Positions 26,190 to 35,183 of a stretch of DNA of 64,000 nt are shown here, one piece after another. The number at the start of each line of letters is the position of its first letter. Positions within the stretch are counted from its first letter, which is position 1. Origin of the DNA: Mucilaginibacter sp. (GTDB taxonomy: Bacteria > Bacteroidota > Bacteroidia > Sphingobacteriales > Sphingobacteriaceae); assembly GCF_028288205.1 (NCBI RefSeq), contig NZ_JAQBOD010000062.1, positions 124,001 to 188,000 of the forward strand, written 5' to 3'. Both the position numbers and the translations under genes were made by a program. Under the pieces are notes generated by a model that was given only the letters and a program-made list of their open reading frames with translations, ran no database searches and had not been told where the DNA came from.

Positions 26190-26717
26190 TTACAACAAGA
26201 AAGCATTCTTATTAAACCAGGTGAGTTTTTTTTCGGCATCATCCAGCAATAAATTATAGTCATTACTAAAATCAAATTGCAGGTCTTCGTGCAATTTGCC
26301 TGTTAATGTTTTTATCTTTTCCAATTGTCGGGTTAAAATAAGTCGCAGGGGTTTATAGGTTGCACGTTTGTCGGCATATTGCAAATAGTTGGTGCAAAAA
26401 TTTAAAAGTAAGGTAATCTCGGCTTCCTTTGAAGCCATGAATTTGGTGTACTTACTAAGTAGTCTTAATATTTTTCGAAGATATTTAGCGGCCTCATAAC
26501 TTCTTACAGGCAATTGGCTAAACATAAATCCAGCCTCGGCTTTTATTTTTTCAATAAAAACCGCTTCGTTATCAGCTTCAAATAATAAATAAGCAAGCAG
26601 CTCTTTATTCTCTTTTTTATGACGGGCTAATCGCAAACATAAGTCGGCAATTTTGGGGCCCGATAGGTGCTGCAATTCTTTTTTTATATCCTGTAAGCCA
26701 TAGGTGGCAGTGTTCAT
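26190..26717 (-). CDS. Helical protein of unknown function
   Basis: A 175-residue protein with no signal peptide and mainly helical composition, rich in Leu, Lys and Ala; SGPKIADLCLRLARHKKENKE and KLTWFNKNAFLL are notable stretches (only part of the former quoted as a motif). It resembles hypothetical proteins of Sphingobacteria, but I recognise no named domain. It is divergent from the dicarboxylate symporter gene. Cytoplasmic location is likely. Confidence 0.6.
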   Translation of the reverse strand: MNTATYGLQDIKKELQHLSGPKIADLCLRLARHKKENKELLAYLLFEADNEAVFIEKIKAEAGFMFSQLPVRSYEAAKYLRKILRLLSKYTKFMASKEAEITLLLNFCTNYLQYADKRATYKPLRLILTRQLEKIKTLTGKLHEDLQFDFSNDYNLLLDDAEKKLTWFNKNAFLL

Positions 26718-26783
26718 TATATTAGATTGAATATTTTTAACAAAATAGTAAATAGTTTTAGTTTCGCCGTCTTATATTTAGCG

Positions 26784-28190
26784 ATGCAAAAAAATAAACT
26801 TACGCTCTATATTTTTATCGCACTTATTTTAGGTGTGATAGTTGGTTACATCTACAACGCAAATGTAATTAATACCTATAATAACAATGTCAGTGCTGCG
26901 GAAACCGCCATCAAAATTATTGATAACAAACTGGTTCTATTAAAAGACAGCACATCGGCAAATTTCAAGGAACTAAAATCACAACGTATAACCCAAGCCA
27001 AAATACGTAAAGTAAATGATGTCATACGTGAGGATAAAGTAATGTATTTCACTGTTTTAAGTGATATATTTTTGAGGTTAATAAAGATGATCGTAGCGCC
27101 ATTGGTGTTCACCACGTTAGTAGTTGGTGTGGCTAAAGTTGGCGATATTAAAGCAGTTGGCCGTATTGGCGGCAAGACCCTGCTTTGGTTTTTAAGTGCT
27201 ACATTGATCTCCCTGTTATTGGGGATGATACTGATTAATTTATTTCAACCGGGCCGCGAAATGCACCTGATGCTACCCGACAGTCATTTAGGTACAGAGA
27301 TACAAAAAACGTCGCTTTCCTTAAGAGATTTCATCAGTCATGTGTTCCCAAAGAGCTTTTTTGAGTCAATGTCTAACAATGAGATACTGCAAATAGTTGT
27401 TTTTGCCTTATTTTTTGGTGTGGCCACCGCTGCAATTGGCGAAAAGGGCCAAGTTGTAGTTAAAGCTTTCGATGCTATTGCTCACGTTATTTTAAAAATA
27501 ACCGGTTACGTAATGAAGCTGGCCCCGTTAGCGGTATTTGGGGCAATTACAGCTATAGTTGCTAAACAAGGTGTAGGGATATTATCAACTTATGCCATAT
27601 TTATCGGCGAGTTTTACTTCTCGCTTATTATACTTTGGCTGGTAATTATTCTGGCTGGATTTTTTGTATTAAAAGGCAGGGCATTTACGCTGGTAAATAA
27701 TATAAAAGATGCCATGCTGGTTGCTTTCGGTACCTCAACCAGCGAAGCGGCTTATCCACGTGTGCTGATAGAGATGGAGCGTTTTGGCTGCAGCAATAAA
27801 ATTGTAAGCTTTGTGTTGCCGCTGGGTTATTCGTTTAATCTGGACGGTTCTATGATGTATATGACTTTTGCGTCGTTATTCCTGGCACAATCGTATGGCA
27901 TACACCTATCAATTGCGCAGCAACTTACCATGTTGTTAACTTTAATGTTAACCAGTAAAGGAATTGCGGGGGTACCGCGTGCATCGTTAGTGGTAATTGC
28001 CGGTACTATTGCCATGTTTAATATTCCTGAGGCCGGGCTTGCACTTTTAATAGGTATTGACCCGTTATTAGATATGGGCCGTTCTGCTACAAATGTTTTA
28101 GGTAATGCTATGGCTACCGCGGTTGTTAGCAAATGGGAGGGAGAACTTACTGACGGTAACCCGATTGATATCGATATTGAAATGATTTAA
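26784..28190 (+). CDS. Dicarboxylate/amino acid:cation symporter (DAACS, GltP/DctA type)
   Basis: About 468 residues with start ATG at 26784 (MQKNKLTLYIFIALILGVIVG), preferred to an upstream TTG at 26727 that would add a poor leader. Eight helices plus two re-entrant loops. The serine-rich re-entrant loop is FGTSTSEAAYPR and the helix-7 core is NLDGSMMYMT, the Na+/substrate sites of the GltPh family. An insert of about 70 charged residues follows the first helix, seen in some Bacteroidota members. It imports glutamate, aspartate or C4-dicarboxylates. Confidence 0.88.
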   Translation: MQKNKLTLYIFIALILGVIVGYIYNANVINTYNNNVSAAETAIKIIDNKLVLLKDSTSANFKELKSQRITQAKIRKVNDVIREDKVMYFTVLSDIFLRLIKMIVAPLVFTTLVVGVAKVGDIKAVGRIGGKTLLWFLSATLISLLLGMILINLFQPGREMHLMLPDSHLGTEIQKTSLSLRDFISHVFPKSFFESMSNNEILQIVVFALFFGVATAAIGEKGQVVVKAFDAIAHVILKITGYVMKLAPLAVFGAITAIVAKQGVGILSTYAIFIGEFYFSLIILWLVIILAGFFVLKGRAFTLVNNIKDAMLVAFGTSTSEAAYPRVLIEMERFGCSNKIVSFVLPLGYSFNLDGSMMYMTFASLFLAQSYGIHLSIAQQLTMLLTLMLTSKGIAGVPRASLVVIAGTIAMFNIPEAGLALLIGIDPLLDMGRSATNVLGNAMATAVVSKWEGELTDGNPIDIDIEMI

Positions 28191-28209
28191 CTTATAATAA
28201 CTACCCTAC

Positions 28210-28713
28210 ATGTCATCCAAAGCAAAAAAAATATTTCTTGCCTTAAGTATCTTCTTGCCTTTTTTATTCTACTGTATCTATTACTATGGTATGGTATTAA
28301 AAAATGCTCCGTATAAGTTTGTTGAGTTTGATTCTATCGTTTTTCAATATGGCGACAGGGATAGTATGCTGAACAAATACAATTCAAAAACCGGCGATTA
28401 TCAATATTTAAATGTAAAAGACTCGTTAGTGAAAATGCATTTACACTTAAATCAAAAAGAACTGCTTTACCTGCACCGTAAGGCTGCCGACCTTGGTTTT
28501 TGGGATTTCCCTGCTGATGAAACCGGCGACAGTGTAAAAACCGGCCCTAAGCCGCCGCGTTATGTAATAGAGTTTAACTATAAACGAAAAAGCAAAAAAG
28601 TAATATTTGATGCTAATTATTATGGTGATCCAAAGTTGGTAGATGCTAATCAACACCTGATAAAAGAAATAATGCAGGTTTTAGCCAGCGAAGAGACTAA
28701 TCAGAAAAAATAA
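28210..28713 (+). CDS. Membrane-anchored protein of unknown function (DUF6438-like)
   Basis: A 167-residue protein with one N-terminal hydrophobic segment (about 8-28) and a soluble remainder of beta-rich character. LHLNQKELLYLHRKAADLGFWDFP and PPRYVIEFNYKRKSKKVIFD resemble DUF6438-type proteins (parts quoted). It follows the symporter by 19 bp and precedes rplU. Likely periplasmic. The family name is a tentative match from memory. Confidence 0.55.
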   Translation: MSSKAKKIFLALSIFLPFLFYCIYYYGMVLKNAPYKFVEFDSIVFQYGDRDSMLNKYNSKTGDYQYLNVKDSLVKMHLHLNQKELLYLHRKAADLGFWDFPADETGDSVKTGPKPPRYVIEFNYKRKSKKVIFDANYYGDPKLVDANQHLIKEIMQVLASEETNQKK

Positions 28714-28720
28714 AAGGTGT

Positions 28721-28752
28721 ATTGTATATTGAAAATGTAATACCTATATTTG
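28721..28752 (+). promoter_or_regulatory. Bacteroidota promoter for rplU-rpmA
   Basis: An ATTG -33 box at 28721-28724 and an exact TATATTTG -7 box at 28745-28752 are separated by 20 bp, the usual layout. The rplU ATG at 28786 lies 34 bp downstream. Confidence 0.6.
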
Positions 28753-28785
28753 CACCTCGAATTTTAAAACATTAATTAACAAACC

Positions 28786-29094
28786 ATGTACGCAATAGTA
28801 AGTATAGCAGGACAGCAATTTAAGGTTGCTAAAGACCAGCAGATCTTTGTACACAGATTACAAGGAGATGAGGGCGCTAATATTGAATTTGACAATGTGT
28901 TGTTAGCAGAAAACGAAGGTAAATTCAAATTGGGAACCGATTTGAAAAGCGCTAAAGTATCAGCTAAGATCGTGTCTCATTTAAAAGGTGATAAAGTAAT
29001 TATCTTCAAAAAGAAAAGAAGAAAAGGTTACAAAAAGAAAAACGGTCACCGTCAGCAATTTACCAAGATCGAGATAACCGGTATAACTTTATAA
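28786..29094 (+). CDS. rplU: 50S ribosomal protein L21
   Basis: A 102-residue ribosomal protein binding 23S rRNA in the large subunit. It starts MYAIVSIAGQQFKVAKDQ, typical of L21 (family begins MYAIIETGGKQ), and has the conserved KVIIFKKKRRKGYKKKNGHRQ basic patch (part quoted) near residues 66-86. Usual length. It is followed after 46 bp by rpmA, the standard L21-L27 pair. Confidence 0.95.
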   Translation: MYAIVSIAGQQFKVAKDQQIFVHRLQGDEGANIEFDNVLLAENEGKFKLGTDLKSAKVSAKIVSHLKGDKVIIFKKKRRKGYKKKNGHRQQFTKIEITGITL

Positions 29095-29140
29095 TCAGAT
29101 TTTTAAAACAAGGCTTTACAGCTTTATAAAAATATAAGAA

Positions 29141-29590
29141 ATGGCACACAAAAAAGGGGCCGGTAGTTCAAGAAACGGCCGCGAGTCACATAGCAAACGT
29201 TTAGGTATCAAGATATTTGGTGGTCAGCCGGCAATTGCCGGTAATATCATCGTTCGTCAGCGTGGTACTAAACACAATCCGGGCCTTAACGTAGGTATCG
29301 GCAGAGATCATACCTTATTTGCTTTAACAGCAGGCGAAGTAGTTTTCAAAAAGAAAGCAGATAACCGTTCATACGTATCTGTAATTCCTTTTGCAATTGC
29401 ACCCGTAGCAGAAGATGCTGCACCGGCGCCTAAAGCAAAAGCAGCAGCTAAACCGGTTGTTGAAAAAGCACCTGAAGTTGTTGCGGAAGCAGCAGCAGCG
29501 CCTGTAGCTGAAGAAGCTGCAGCTCCAAAGAAAAAAGCAGCTCCTAAAAAGAAAGCTGCAGGTACTGAAGAAGCACCTGCAGCTGAGTAA
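29141..29590 (+). CDS. rpmA: 50S ribosomal protein L27 with Ala/Pro/Lys-rich extension
   Basis: A 149-residue protein. Residues 1-82 are a complete L27 ([15 protein letters not shown] start; [23 protein letters not shown] end) placed at the peptidyl-transferase region of the large subunit. Residues about 84-149 are a low-complexity tail of Ala, Pro, Lys, Glu and Val, absent from standard L27 (about 85-95 residues). The tail is probably disordered. A strong hairpin terminator follows. The usual obg neighbour is absent. Confidence 0.95.
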   Translation: MAHKKGAGSSRNGRESHSKRLGIKIFGGQPAIAGNIIVRQRGTKHNPGLNVGIGRDHTLFALTAGEVVFKKKADNRSYVSVIPFAIAPVAEDAAPAPKAKAAAKPVVEKAPEVVAEAAAAPVAEEAAAPKKKAAPKKKAAGTEEAPAAE

Positions 29591-29610
29591 TTAGTAAAGC
29601 TTATAATATT

Positions 29611-29642
29611 AAAAAGCCCGTATCATTGATACGGGCTTTTTT
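29611..29642. terminator. Bidirectional terminator after rpmA
   Basis: Arms 29611-29624 and 29628-29641 pair perfectly over 14 bp (GCCCGTATC core) around ATT and end in a T run; the A run on the other side serves the convergent GH92 gene. Confidence 0.92.
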
Positions 29643-29676
29643 GTTTGCAATAGTAGGGTGTTGCCCTGGGGGCCCT

Positions 29677-31983
29677 TTAAGCCTTCAATGGCATTTCTCC
29701 CATCTCCAAAACTAACGTCCCCCCATTTACCAGATCGCTATGCGAAAACCATAATGTATCCAGTTTCTTCCCGTTCATTTTAGCTGATTGAATATACTTA
29801 TGAGTTTTTGAACAACCATTTGCTATCAGCGTAAACATTTTGCCATTCGGCAGATCAATAGTTATCTTACTAAACACCGGGCTGGTAATGGTATACATAG
29901 GCACACCTGGTTTAACAGGAAAAAATCCCATTGCTGAAAATACTACTACTGCCGACATGGATCCGCCATCTTCGTCACCCGGAACGCCTAATACATTATC
30001 CTTGAACCAGGTATCTAACACATACCGTGTCCATTTCTGTGTTTTCCACGGCGAATTGGTATAGTTATATAAATATGGAATATAGAACGCGCATTGATTA
30101 CCCATAGAGAATTGCCCTGTTAATGCCGTCATATCCTGGAACTTTGCCAGGAACGATGCACGGTTAGATTCTAATCCGTCCCTAAAAAATTGGTCAAGCT
30201 CTTGTTCGAATTTTTCTTTCCCACCCATTAAGGCTATTACACCTTCAACATCGTGTTGTATATTCCATTTATAAGTTAAGCCGTTATTCTCGTTATAGTA
30301 AGCGCCCCCTTCTGTTTTTGGGTTAATATTTATCCAATCGCCTTTAGCGTCCTTAGGCAAAAAAAGCATTGCTTCTTTGTTCCATAGGTTCTTATAATTA
30401 TTGGCTCGCGGAGCGTGGCGGTTATACACTGGAGTATTCCCTAACTCCTTTGCCATTTCGCTTAAGGCCCAGGCATCATAGCTACCCGCCAATGTAACTG
30501 CAACTGCCGAACGCTGGCCATGCCTTGCAATTGGGTCGGTTTCAGCTTCGCCGGGGTGTAAGGCAGGGTAATAACCCTTTTCATAATAAAAATCCTCTAA
30601 TGCGCCCTTAGGGCCATTTCTTGATGGGAGCATAGTAGCTTGTTCTGCACTCTTTAACATGCCTTCAAGCGCTTTATTAGCATCGAAATTGCGAATACCC
30701 TTTCGGTATGCATCCAAAAACATAATAGACGAATGAAAACTTAGCATCCCTTCACGGTCGCCAAAGGTTTTAGGGTACTCAGGCACCCAACCGCTTTGCT
30801 GATACACAATGACATAAGACTGTAGCATATCTCCCTCCGCTTTTGGATCAAGGATGGTACGCAAGGGGTGCATCGCTATAAAATTTCCCCAGCTATAATC
30901 ATCTGTATAAAATGGCCGTTTATCTTCATGAACCTGACCATCATAGGCACTAAAATATTTTCCATCTTCTGTTATGTTGATCATCCGGGCATAACAGCGG
31001 TACAGGGCTGTATAAAATGTGCGTTTTTGCCCAACAGTACCTCCTTCAACTTTTATCTGGCCGATAACCTTTTTCCAGGCTGCTTTGCTTTTATCCGCTA
31101 ACTGCTGAAATGTGATGGTTAAAAGTTCTTCATTATAATTCTTTTCAGCCTGTTCTTCACTGATAAAAGAAGTAGCATACCTAAATTCTATAACTGATGG
31201 TTCATTTTCGCTATAGCTCATCCAAGCTTTTTCGCCCGCCATCGTTTTAGGTTTTGGCTTTGGGCCACCCGCATTATATTTGCCCCAGTCTTTTTCGCCT
31301 GCTGATTTTCCGCTTATGGGTTTCCCGGAGAAAATGCCATACATATAGGCTTTACCTTTTTGTTGATGGATAGCATCTATCACAAATTCGGTTCCTGATA
31401 TTTTATTTCCGTTAGTAATGGTGAATATCCCATTTTCATAACAATGATTCAACAGGATATTTTTCTTAACCCCTTTTGGAAACGTAAACCTATAAATACC
31501 GCCGTTTTTACCTACAGTATGCTCCACCCTTATATCCTCATCAATAAGAGTTGTTGCGTAATACCAGGGGCGCGTAATTTCCAGATCATGGTCATAGGTC
31601 ATTCTTCCGTTCCAGTCTGTATCAGTTATTACACCTTTTGATGGCTTTATAGAAAAAATAACCTGTGGTGTTATAATGTTTAAAGCCAGCAGTGGGAAGC
31701 CTGTTATCTGGTCATCGGTATAATCCTGCCGGCGCGGAAACGTCCGCACCATTTGGTTAGGTAAATGCACTACCGGGCGGTTTGTATTGAGCAACGGGGC
31801 TATATTACCAATTATTGGATCAATATATTGTAAATAGTCTTCTTCGCTTTTGGCGTGATTTTGTTCGTCAGTAGCATCAACTGATCTGTTAATTTCCTTT
31901 GGTATAATAGCTGTAGCAGCTATCATCCCACCGGCTTGTACAAATTTTCGCCTTGATATGCCGTCTTTAGGTTCTTCTTTCAT
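29677..31983 (-). CDS. GH92-family glycosidase (alpha-1,2-mannosidase type), Tat-exported
   Basis: A 768-residue exported glycosidase. SRRKFVQ at residues 10-16, followed by a hydrophobic stretch, is a twin-arginine signal. The mature part matches GH92: an N-terminal beta-sandwich and a catalytic (alpha/alpha)6 barrel with YSWGNFIAMHPL and GDEDGGSMSAVVVFSAMGFFP (part quoted), where the catalytic acids lie. Family enzymes trim alpha-mannose from glycoproteins or polysaccharides using calcium. It is two bases downstream of another Tat protein, so they form one unit. Confidence 0.88.
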   Translation of the reverse strand: MKEEPKDGISRRKFVQAGGMIAATAIIPKEINRSVDATDEQNHAKSEEDYLQYIDPIIGNIAPLLNTNRPVVHLPNQMVRTFPRRQDYTDDQITGFPLLALNIITPQVIFSIKPSKGVITDTDWNGRMTYDHDLEITRPWYYATTLIDEDIRVEHTVGKNGGIYRFTFPKGVKKNILLNHCYENGIFTITNGNKISGTEFVIDAIHQQKGKAYMYGIFSGKPISGKSAGEKDWGKYNAGGPKPKPKTMAGEKAWMSYSENEPSVIEFRYATSFISEEQAEKNYNEELLTITFQQLADKSKAAWKKVIGQIKVEGGTVGQKRTFYTALYRCYARMINITEDGKYFSAYDGQVHEDKRPFYTDDYSWGNFIAMHPLRTILDPKAEGDMLQSYVIVYQQSGWVPEYPKTFGDREGMLSFHSSIMFLDAYRKGIRNFDANKALEGMLKSAEQATMLPSRNGPKGALEDFYYEKGYYPALHPGEAETDPIARHGQRSAVAVTLAGSYDAWALSEMAKELGNTPVYNRHAPRANNYKNLWNKEAMLFLPKDAKGDWININPKTEGGAYYNENNGLTYKWNIQHDVEGVIALMGGKEKFEQELDQFFRDGLESNRASFLAKFQDMTALTGQFSMGNQCAFYIPYLYNYTNSPWKTQKWTRYVLDTWFKDNVLGVPGDEDGGSMSAVVVFSAMGFFPVKPGVPMYTITSPVFSKITIDLPNGKMFTLIANGCSKTHKYIQSAKMNGKKLDTLWFSHSDLVNGGTLVLEMGEMPLKA

Positions 31984-31985
31984 AC

Positions 31986-33530
31986 TTATCCTTTCATAGC
32001 CTCACGTATCGCGCGTCCGGCGGCATCTATGTGCTCCAGTTTCATTTCAGAATATTTACGCGATAGGATCACGCCATTGGCACCTGCCTTATAAGCAGCA
32101 AGCGTAGCATTGTAAACATCGTCGGGCGTTTGCTGGTGACTTTTTTTACCTACCGGGATGCCAATATCAATACCGGGCAGGATAGGGCACTTGCCTTTTA
32201 CACCGGCAATTGCACGTTGAGTTTCGCGGAAAACATAATCAGGAGATAATCCCTCAATAGCCAGCTTATCTAAGGCAGCCTCTTTTTCACTATAACCAAG
32301 CAGGTGATTATTGAAACGCATCAATTCTTCGGGCGGTACATCTTTAAATATGGTCGACGCTATATTATGGATGAACCTGGCATAACGTTCGCCGCCAACA
32401 TTGTTGTACATAACCACTTTTAAAAAGTCTACACGCTGAGCCAAATTCTCATAATCCCTGGTAGCTCTAAAAAACGGATTAAATGAATTTACATGCTCAA
32501 TATGTAAACCAACCAATTGTTTTTTGCCTATGGCTTTTACCGCTTTGTAAACATCATCAACTATTTGGTGCTTGCCAATATCAAACAGTTTATCCCAGGC
32601 TACTATCTCCGGGTACTCCAGCATAATACGCTGAAATTCTACATAATAACCGTCACTTGGTCTTAGATCTTTTAATGCTGCTTTAGCAAATTCATCCAGC
32701 TTGTGGTAGCCTTCTTTTGCCCGCTCAAAATTAATGTTGTATTTCTTTGCCTCCTGCTGGTGATAATTGCAAAAACAAGTAGACTTTGACGGGTCGATAT
32801 TAGTAACAATATGGCTCGCTCCAAGCGCGTTTAACAGCGGTCCGTTACGCTCATTAAATACTACAATACCATCAACATCATAGGATGTGCAGGTATCAGT
32901 TGCCAGCGCCGTCCAAAACTCGCGTACATTAGGATTGAAAAGGCATAGCGTTACAGCTTTACGGCCCAACAGGTCTATCTCGCGGCATTCATCTATTCCG
33001 GGTACATCATTGCGCCATTGGTCTTCAATGGTAGCAAATACTTTCATACCGCGCTTTTTTGATGCTTTTAATACTTCGGCTACAATGTCACGGTCGCCAT
33101 ATTCCGGCGAATGGGTATCCTTTAATACAGTATTTTTGTAGTATTTAGCATGAGGTATGGCATAATTACCGCCATGAAAGTTTTTATCAGGCTCCTGCGG
33201 ACCGTGATCCGGGAACGGATTACCGGTGATCATCCGGCTGGCAAGACCGGTGCCATAAGTAAATGTATTTAAAAATACGGTATTGATAGATCCGCGTTTT
33301 TGCAAAATATCTAATACGTTATCAACGCCTTCTTCTACAAATGAGTTAACACCTACCTGTAACGCGTTAATCATATCTTTGCCCGGTTTATTGGCAGCAA
33401 AAATTGCCGACATATTTATAAACGGCCCGGCAGCAGCCAATGCAGCCAGCGTTGCACTGTTTTTAATAAATATACGACGTGAATTTTTTCCATCAGCCAA
33501 AGCAGCCGTTGATCGCTTTTGTGGTTTCAT
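31986..33530 (-). CDS. Tat-exported TIM-barrel glycosidase-like protein
   Basis: A 514-residue protein with the twin-arginine signal NSRRIFIKNS (residues 16-25) and a hydrophobic core (about 26-42). The body shows TIM-barrel-like alternation, with YDVDGIVVFNERNGPLL near residues 215-230 and YVEFQRIMLEYPE; Asp and Glu in these strands are candidates for catalysis. No carbohydrate-active family could be named. Its neighbour GH92 suggests it acts in the same glycan-degrading step. Function uncertain. Confidence 0.7.
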   Translation of the reverse strand: MKPQKRSTAALADGKNSRRIFIKNSATLAALAAAGPFINMSAIFAANKPGKDMINALQVGVNSFVEEGVDNVLDILQKRGSINTVFLNTFTYGTGLASRMITGNPFPDHGPQEPDKNFHGGNYAIPHAKYYKNTVLKDTHSPEYGDRDIVAEVLKASKKRGMKVFATIEDQWRNDVPGIDECREIDLLGRKAVTLCLFNPNVREFWTALATDTCTSYDVDGIVVFNERNGPLLNALGASHIVTNIDPSKSTCFCNYHQQEAKKYNINFERAKEGYHKLDEFAKAALKDLRPSDGYYVEFQRIMLEYPEIVAWDKLFDIGKHQIVDDVYKAVKAIGKKQLVGLHIEHVNSFNPFFRATRDYENLAQRVDFLKVVMYNNVGGERYARFIHNIASTIFKDVPPEELMRFNNHLLGYSEKEAALDKLAIEGLSPDYVFRETQRAIAGVKGKCPILPGIDIGIPVGKKSHQQTPDDVYNATLAAYKAGANGVILSRKYSEMKLEHIDAAGRAIREAMKG

Positions 33531-33641
33531 ATATGGTTTATATTGGGAAATATAAATATGCTAAATCTAATTAGCATACCATACTATGAAGCCGTAAAAA
33601 AGCTGATACGATTATTCAGACGTTTATAATTTATAGCTTAT

Positions 33642-34052
33642 CTAAGACTTTATCAGCTTAAAATTAATAGGAATAGAACATAATACACGTACTGGTTTTC
33701 CAGCCCGCATACCCGGCTTCCATTTATTTAACCTTTTTATAACCCTTAATATTTCATGGTCTTGTTTCTCAGAAAAGCCGTGTAATACCTTTAGGTTAGA
33801 TATGCTGCCGTCCTTTTCTATAACCATCATTACAATTACTCGGCCCTGGCGTTCGCCTATCCTATCTGTAAATGTGTAGGGGATACGATGCAAACGGGCA
33901 TAGAACCTATCCATACCATCTTTAAATTCGGGTGCTACATCAATATTGGTGGTAAAAATTGTGTCTTGATCGGGCGAGGTTATGGCTTGGACCTGCGCTT
34001 GGGTTTTAAGTGCAAATAGGGTAGTAATTAGAATGAATAGAACCGTTTTCAT
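33642..34052 (-). CDS. Exported TonB C-terminal-like protein
   Basis: A 136-residue protein with a signal peptide (about 1-19, ending KTQAQ) and a TonB C-terminal-like fold (about 45-133): RQGRVIVMMVIEKDGSISNLKVLHG and the WKPGMRAGKPVR strand are family hallmarks (part quoted). TonB itself has a transmembrane anchor and a long linker; neither is present here, so this is a free-standing domain that may be a periplasmic or outer-membrane-interacting adaptor. It lies beside the prenyl synthase gene, same strand. Confidence 0.75.
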   Translation of the reverse strand: MKTVLFILITTLFALKTQAQVQAITSPDQDTIFTTNIDVAPEFKDGMDRFYARLHRIPYTFTDRIGERQGRVIVMMVIEKDGSISNLKVLHGFSEKQDHEILRVIKRLNKWKPGMRAGKPVRVLCSIPINFKLIKS

Positions 34053-34102
34053 ATCTAATATAAATTGTCAATAACAACCAGGAATTACAATACCTAAAGT
34101 TA

Positions 34103-35077
34103 CTAATTTTCCCTCACCATTAACCCATCTGCAAAATCACGCAGGTATTGTTTATTTTCTTCGGGCAGGTTTATTTTTTCAAGAGCTCCAAAGGCTTTAT
34201 CGGCATAAGCATGCATGGCTGTCTCTGCATATTGTCTTACCTGTACAGCGCTGTATATTGCTGTAACGGCTTCTACTTTTTCCTGCTGATCAAACTGTTT
34301 TAAATTTATCCAGTGGTTTAGTTCGGCAGTTTGCTTATCGTTAGCCAGTTCAAGCGTTTTTATAAGCAGGTAAGTTTTTTTGTTTGATATAATATCGCCG
34401 CCAACCTGTTTGCCAAATTTTTCGGGCGAGCCGTAAACATCCAGGATATCATCCTGCAATTGAAAGGCTAAACCTAAATTCTCGCCAAAATCAGCTATTA
34501 ATTCCGCATCTTTCATATCGGCCCCGCCTAATATCGATCCTATTTTTAAAGCGCCGCCTAATACCACAGCGGTTTTAAGGCGTATCATATAAATGTATTC
34601 GTCAATTTTTACATCATTACGCATTTCAAAATCCATATCCAACTGCTGCCCCTCACAAACACCCACAGCTGTTTTATTAAAAATATCAAGTATAACGCGC
34701 AGCAAATGATCTTCAACTTGCATCATCAGCTTATAACCTTCAATCAACATTACATCGCCTGATAGTATGGCCGCGTTTTGGTTCCAGCGTTCATGTACAG
34801 TCGCTTTGCCACGACGTAATGGGGCATTGTCCATTATATCATCATGCATCAAAGTAAAATTGTGAAATACCTCAATAGCAAGGGCAGGGGGAAGGGCCTT
34901 CTCAACATCGCCGCCAAACAGATCGCAAGCCATTAAAAGCAGCGCCGGGCGCATACGTTTGCCGCCCATTTTTAAGATATAGCTTATAGGCTCATACAAT
35001 TCGGCAGGATAGGCAGGATAGGTAAGTTTGGTAACCGCGTTATCAATTAGCAGCTGTAAATCTTTTAGTTCTTTCAT
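34103..35077 (-). CDS. Polyprenyl synthetase (trans-isoprenyl diphosphate synthase)
   Basis: A 324-residue enzyme that condenses isopentenyl diphosphate with allylic diphosphates in the cytoplasm. The first aspartate-rich motif is DDIMD (79-83), the second DDILD (209-213), with RLKT near 176 and a KK pair near 230 also typical. Phe74 stands five residues before the first motif, which in related enzymes limits product length to about C20, so a GGPP-type product is possible but unproved. Upstream of RNase R on the same strand. Confidence 0.88.
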   Translation of the reverse strand: MKELKDLQLLIDNAVTKLTYPAYPAELYEPISYILKMGGKRMRPALLLMACDLFGGDVEKALPPALAIEVFHNFTLMHDDIMDNAPLRRGKATVHERWNQNAAILSGDVMLIEGYKLMMQVEDHLLRVILDIFNKTAVGVCEGQQLDMDFEMRNDVKIDEYIYMIRLKTAVVLGGALKIGSILGGADMKDAELIADFGENLGLAFQLQDDILDVYGSPEKFGKQVGGDIISNKKTYLLIKTLELANDKQTAELNHWINLKQFDQQEKVEAVTAIYSAVQVRQYAETAMHAYADKAFGALEKINLPEENKQYLRDFADGLMVREN

Positions 35078-35183
35078 TTTTTGTGGAATGGTGAATTATT
35101 GATTGAGTTAAGTGGTTGCTTGATTTATTATTAACCAAGCTTATTTAACTTAATCAACCTAATCCAACTTAATTAACTGCAAA

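Noticed and set aside
33600-33659. Inverted repeat AAGCTGATA / TATCAGCTT
   Set aside because: Nine-base arms separated by 42 bp, one inside the TonB-like gene; likely chance.
35078-35183. Hairpin-like AT-rich gap between the prenyl synthase and rnr genes
   Set aside because: Only short imperfect pairings such as GATTGAGTTAAG with CTTAATCAAC; not enough to call a terminator.
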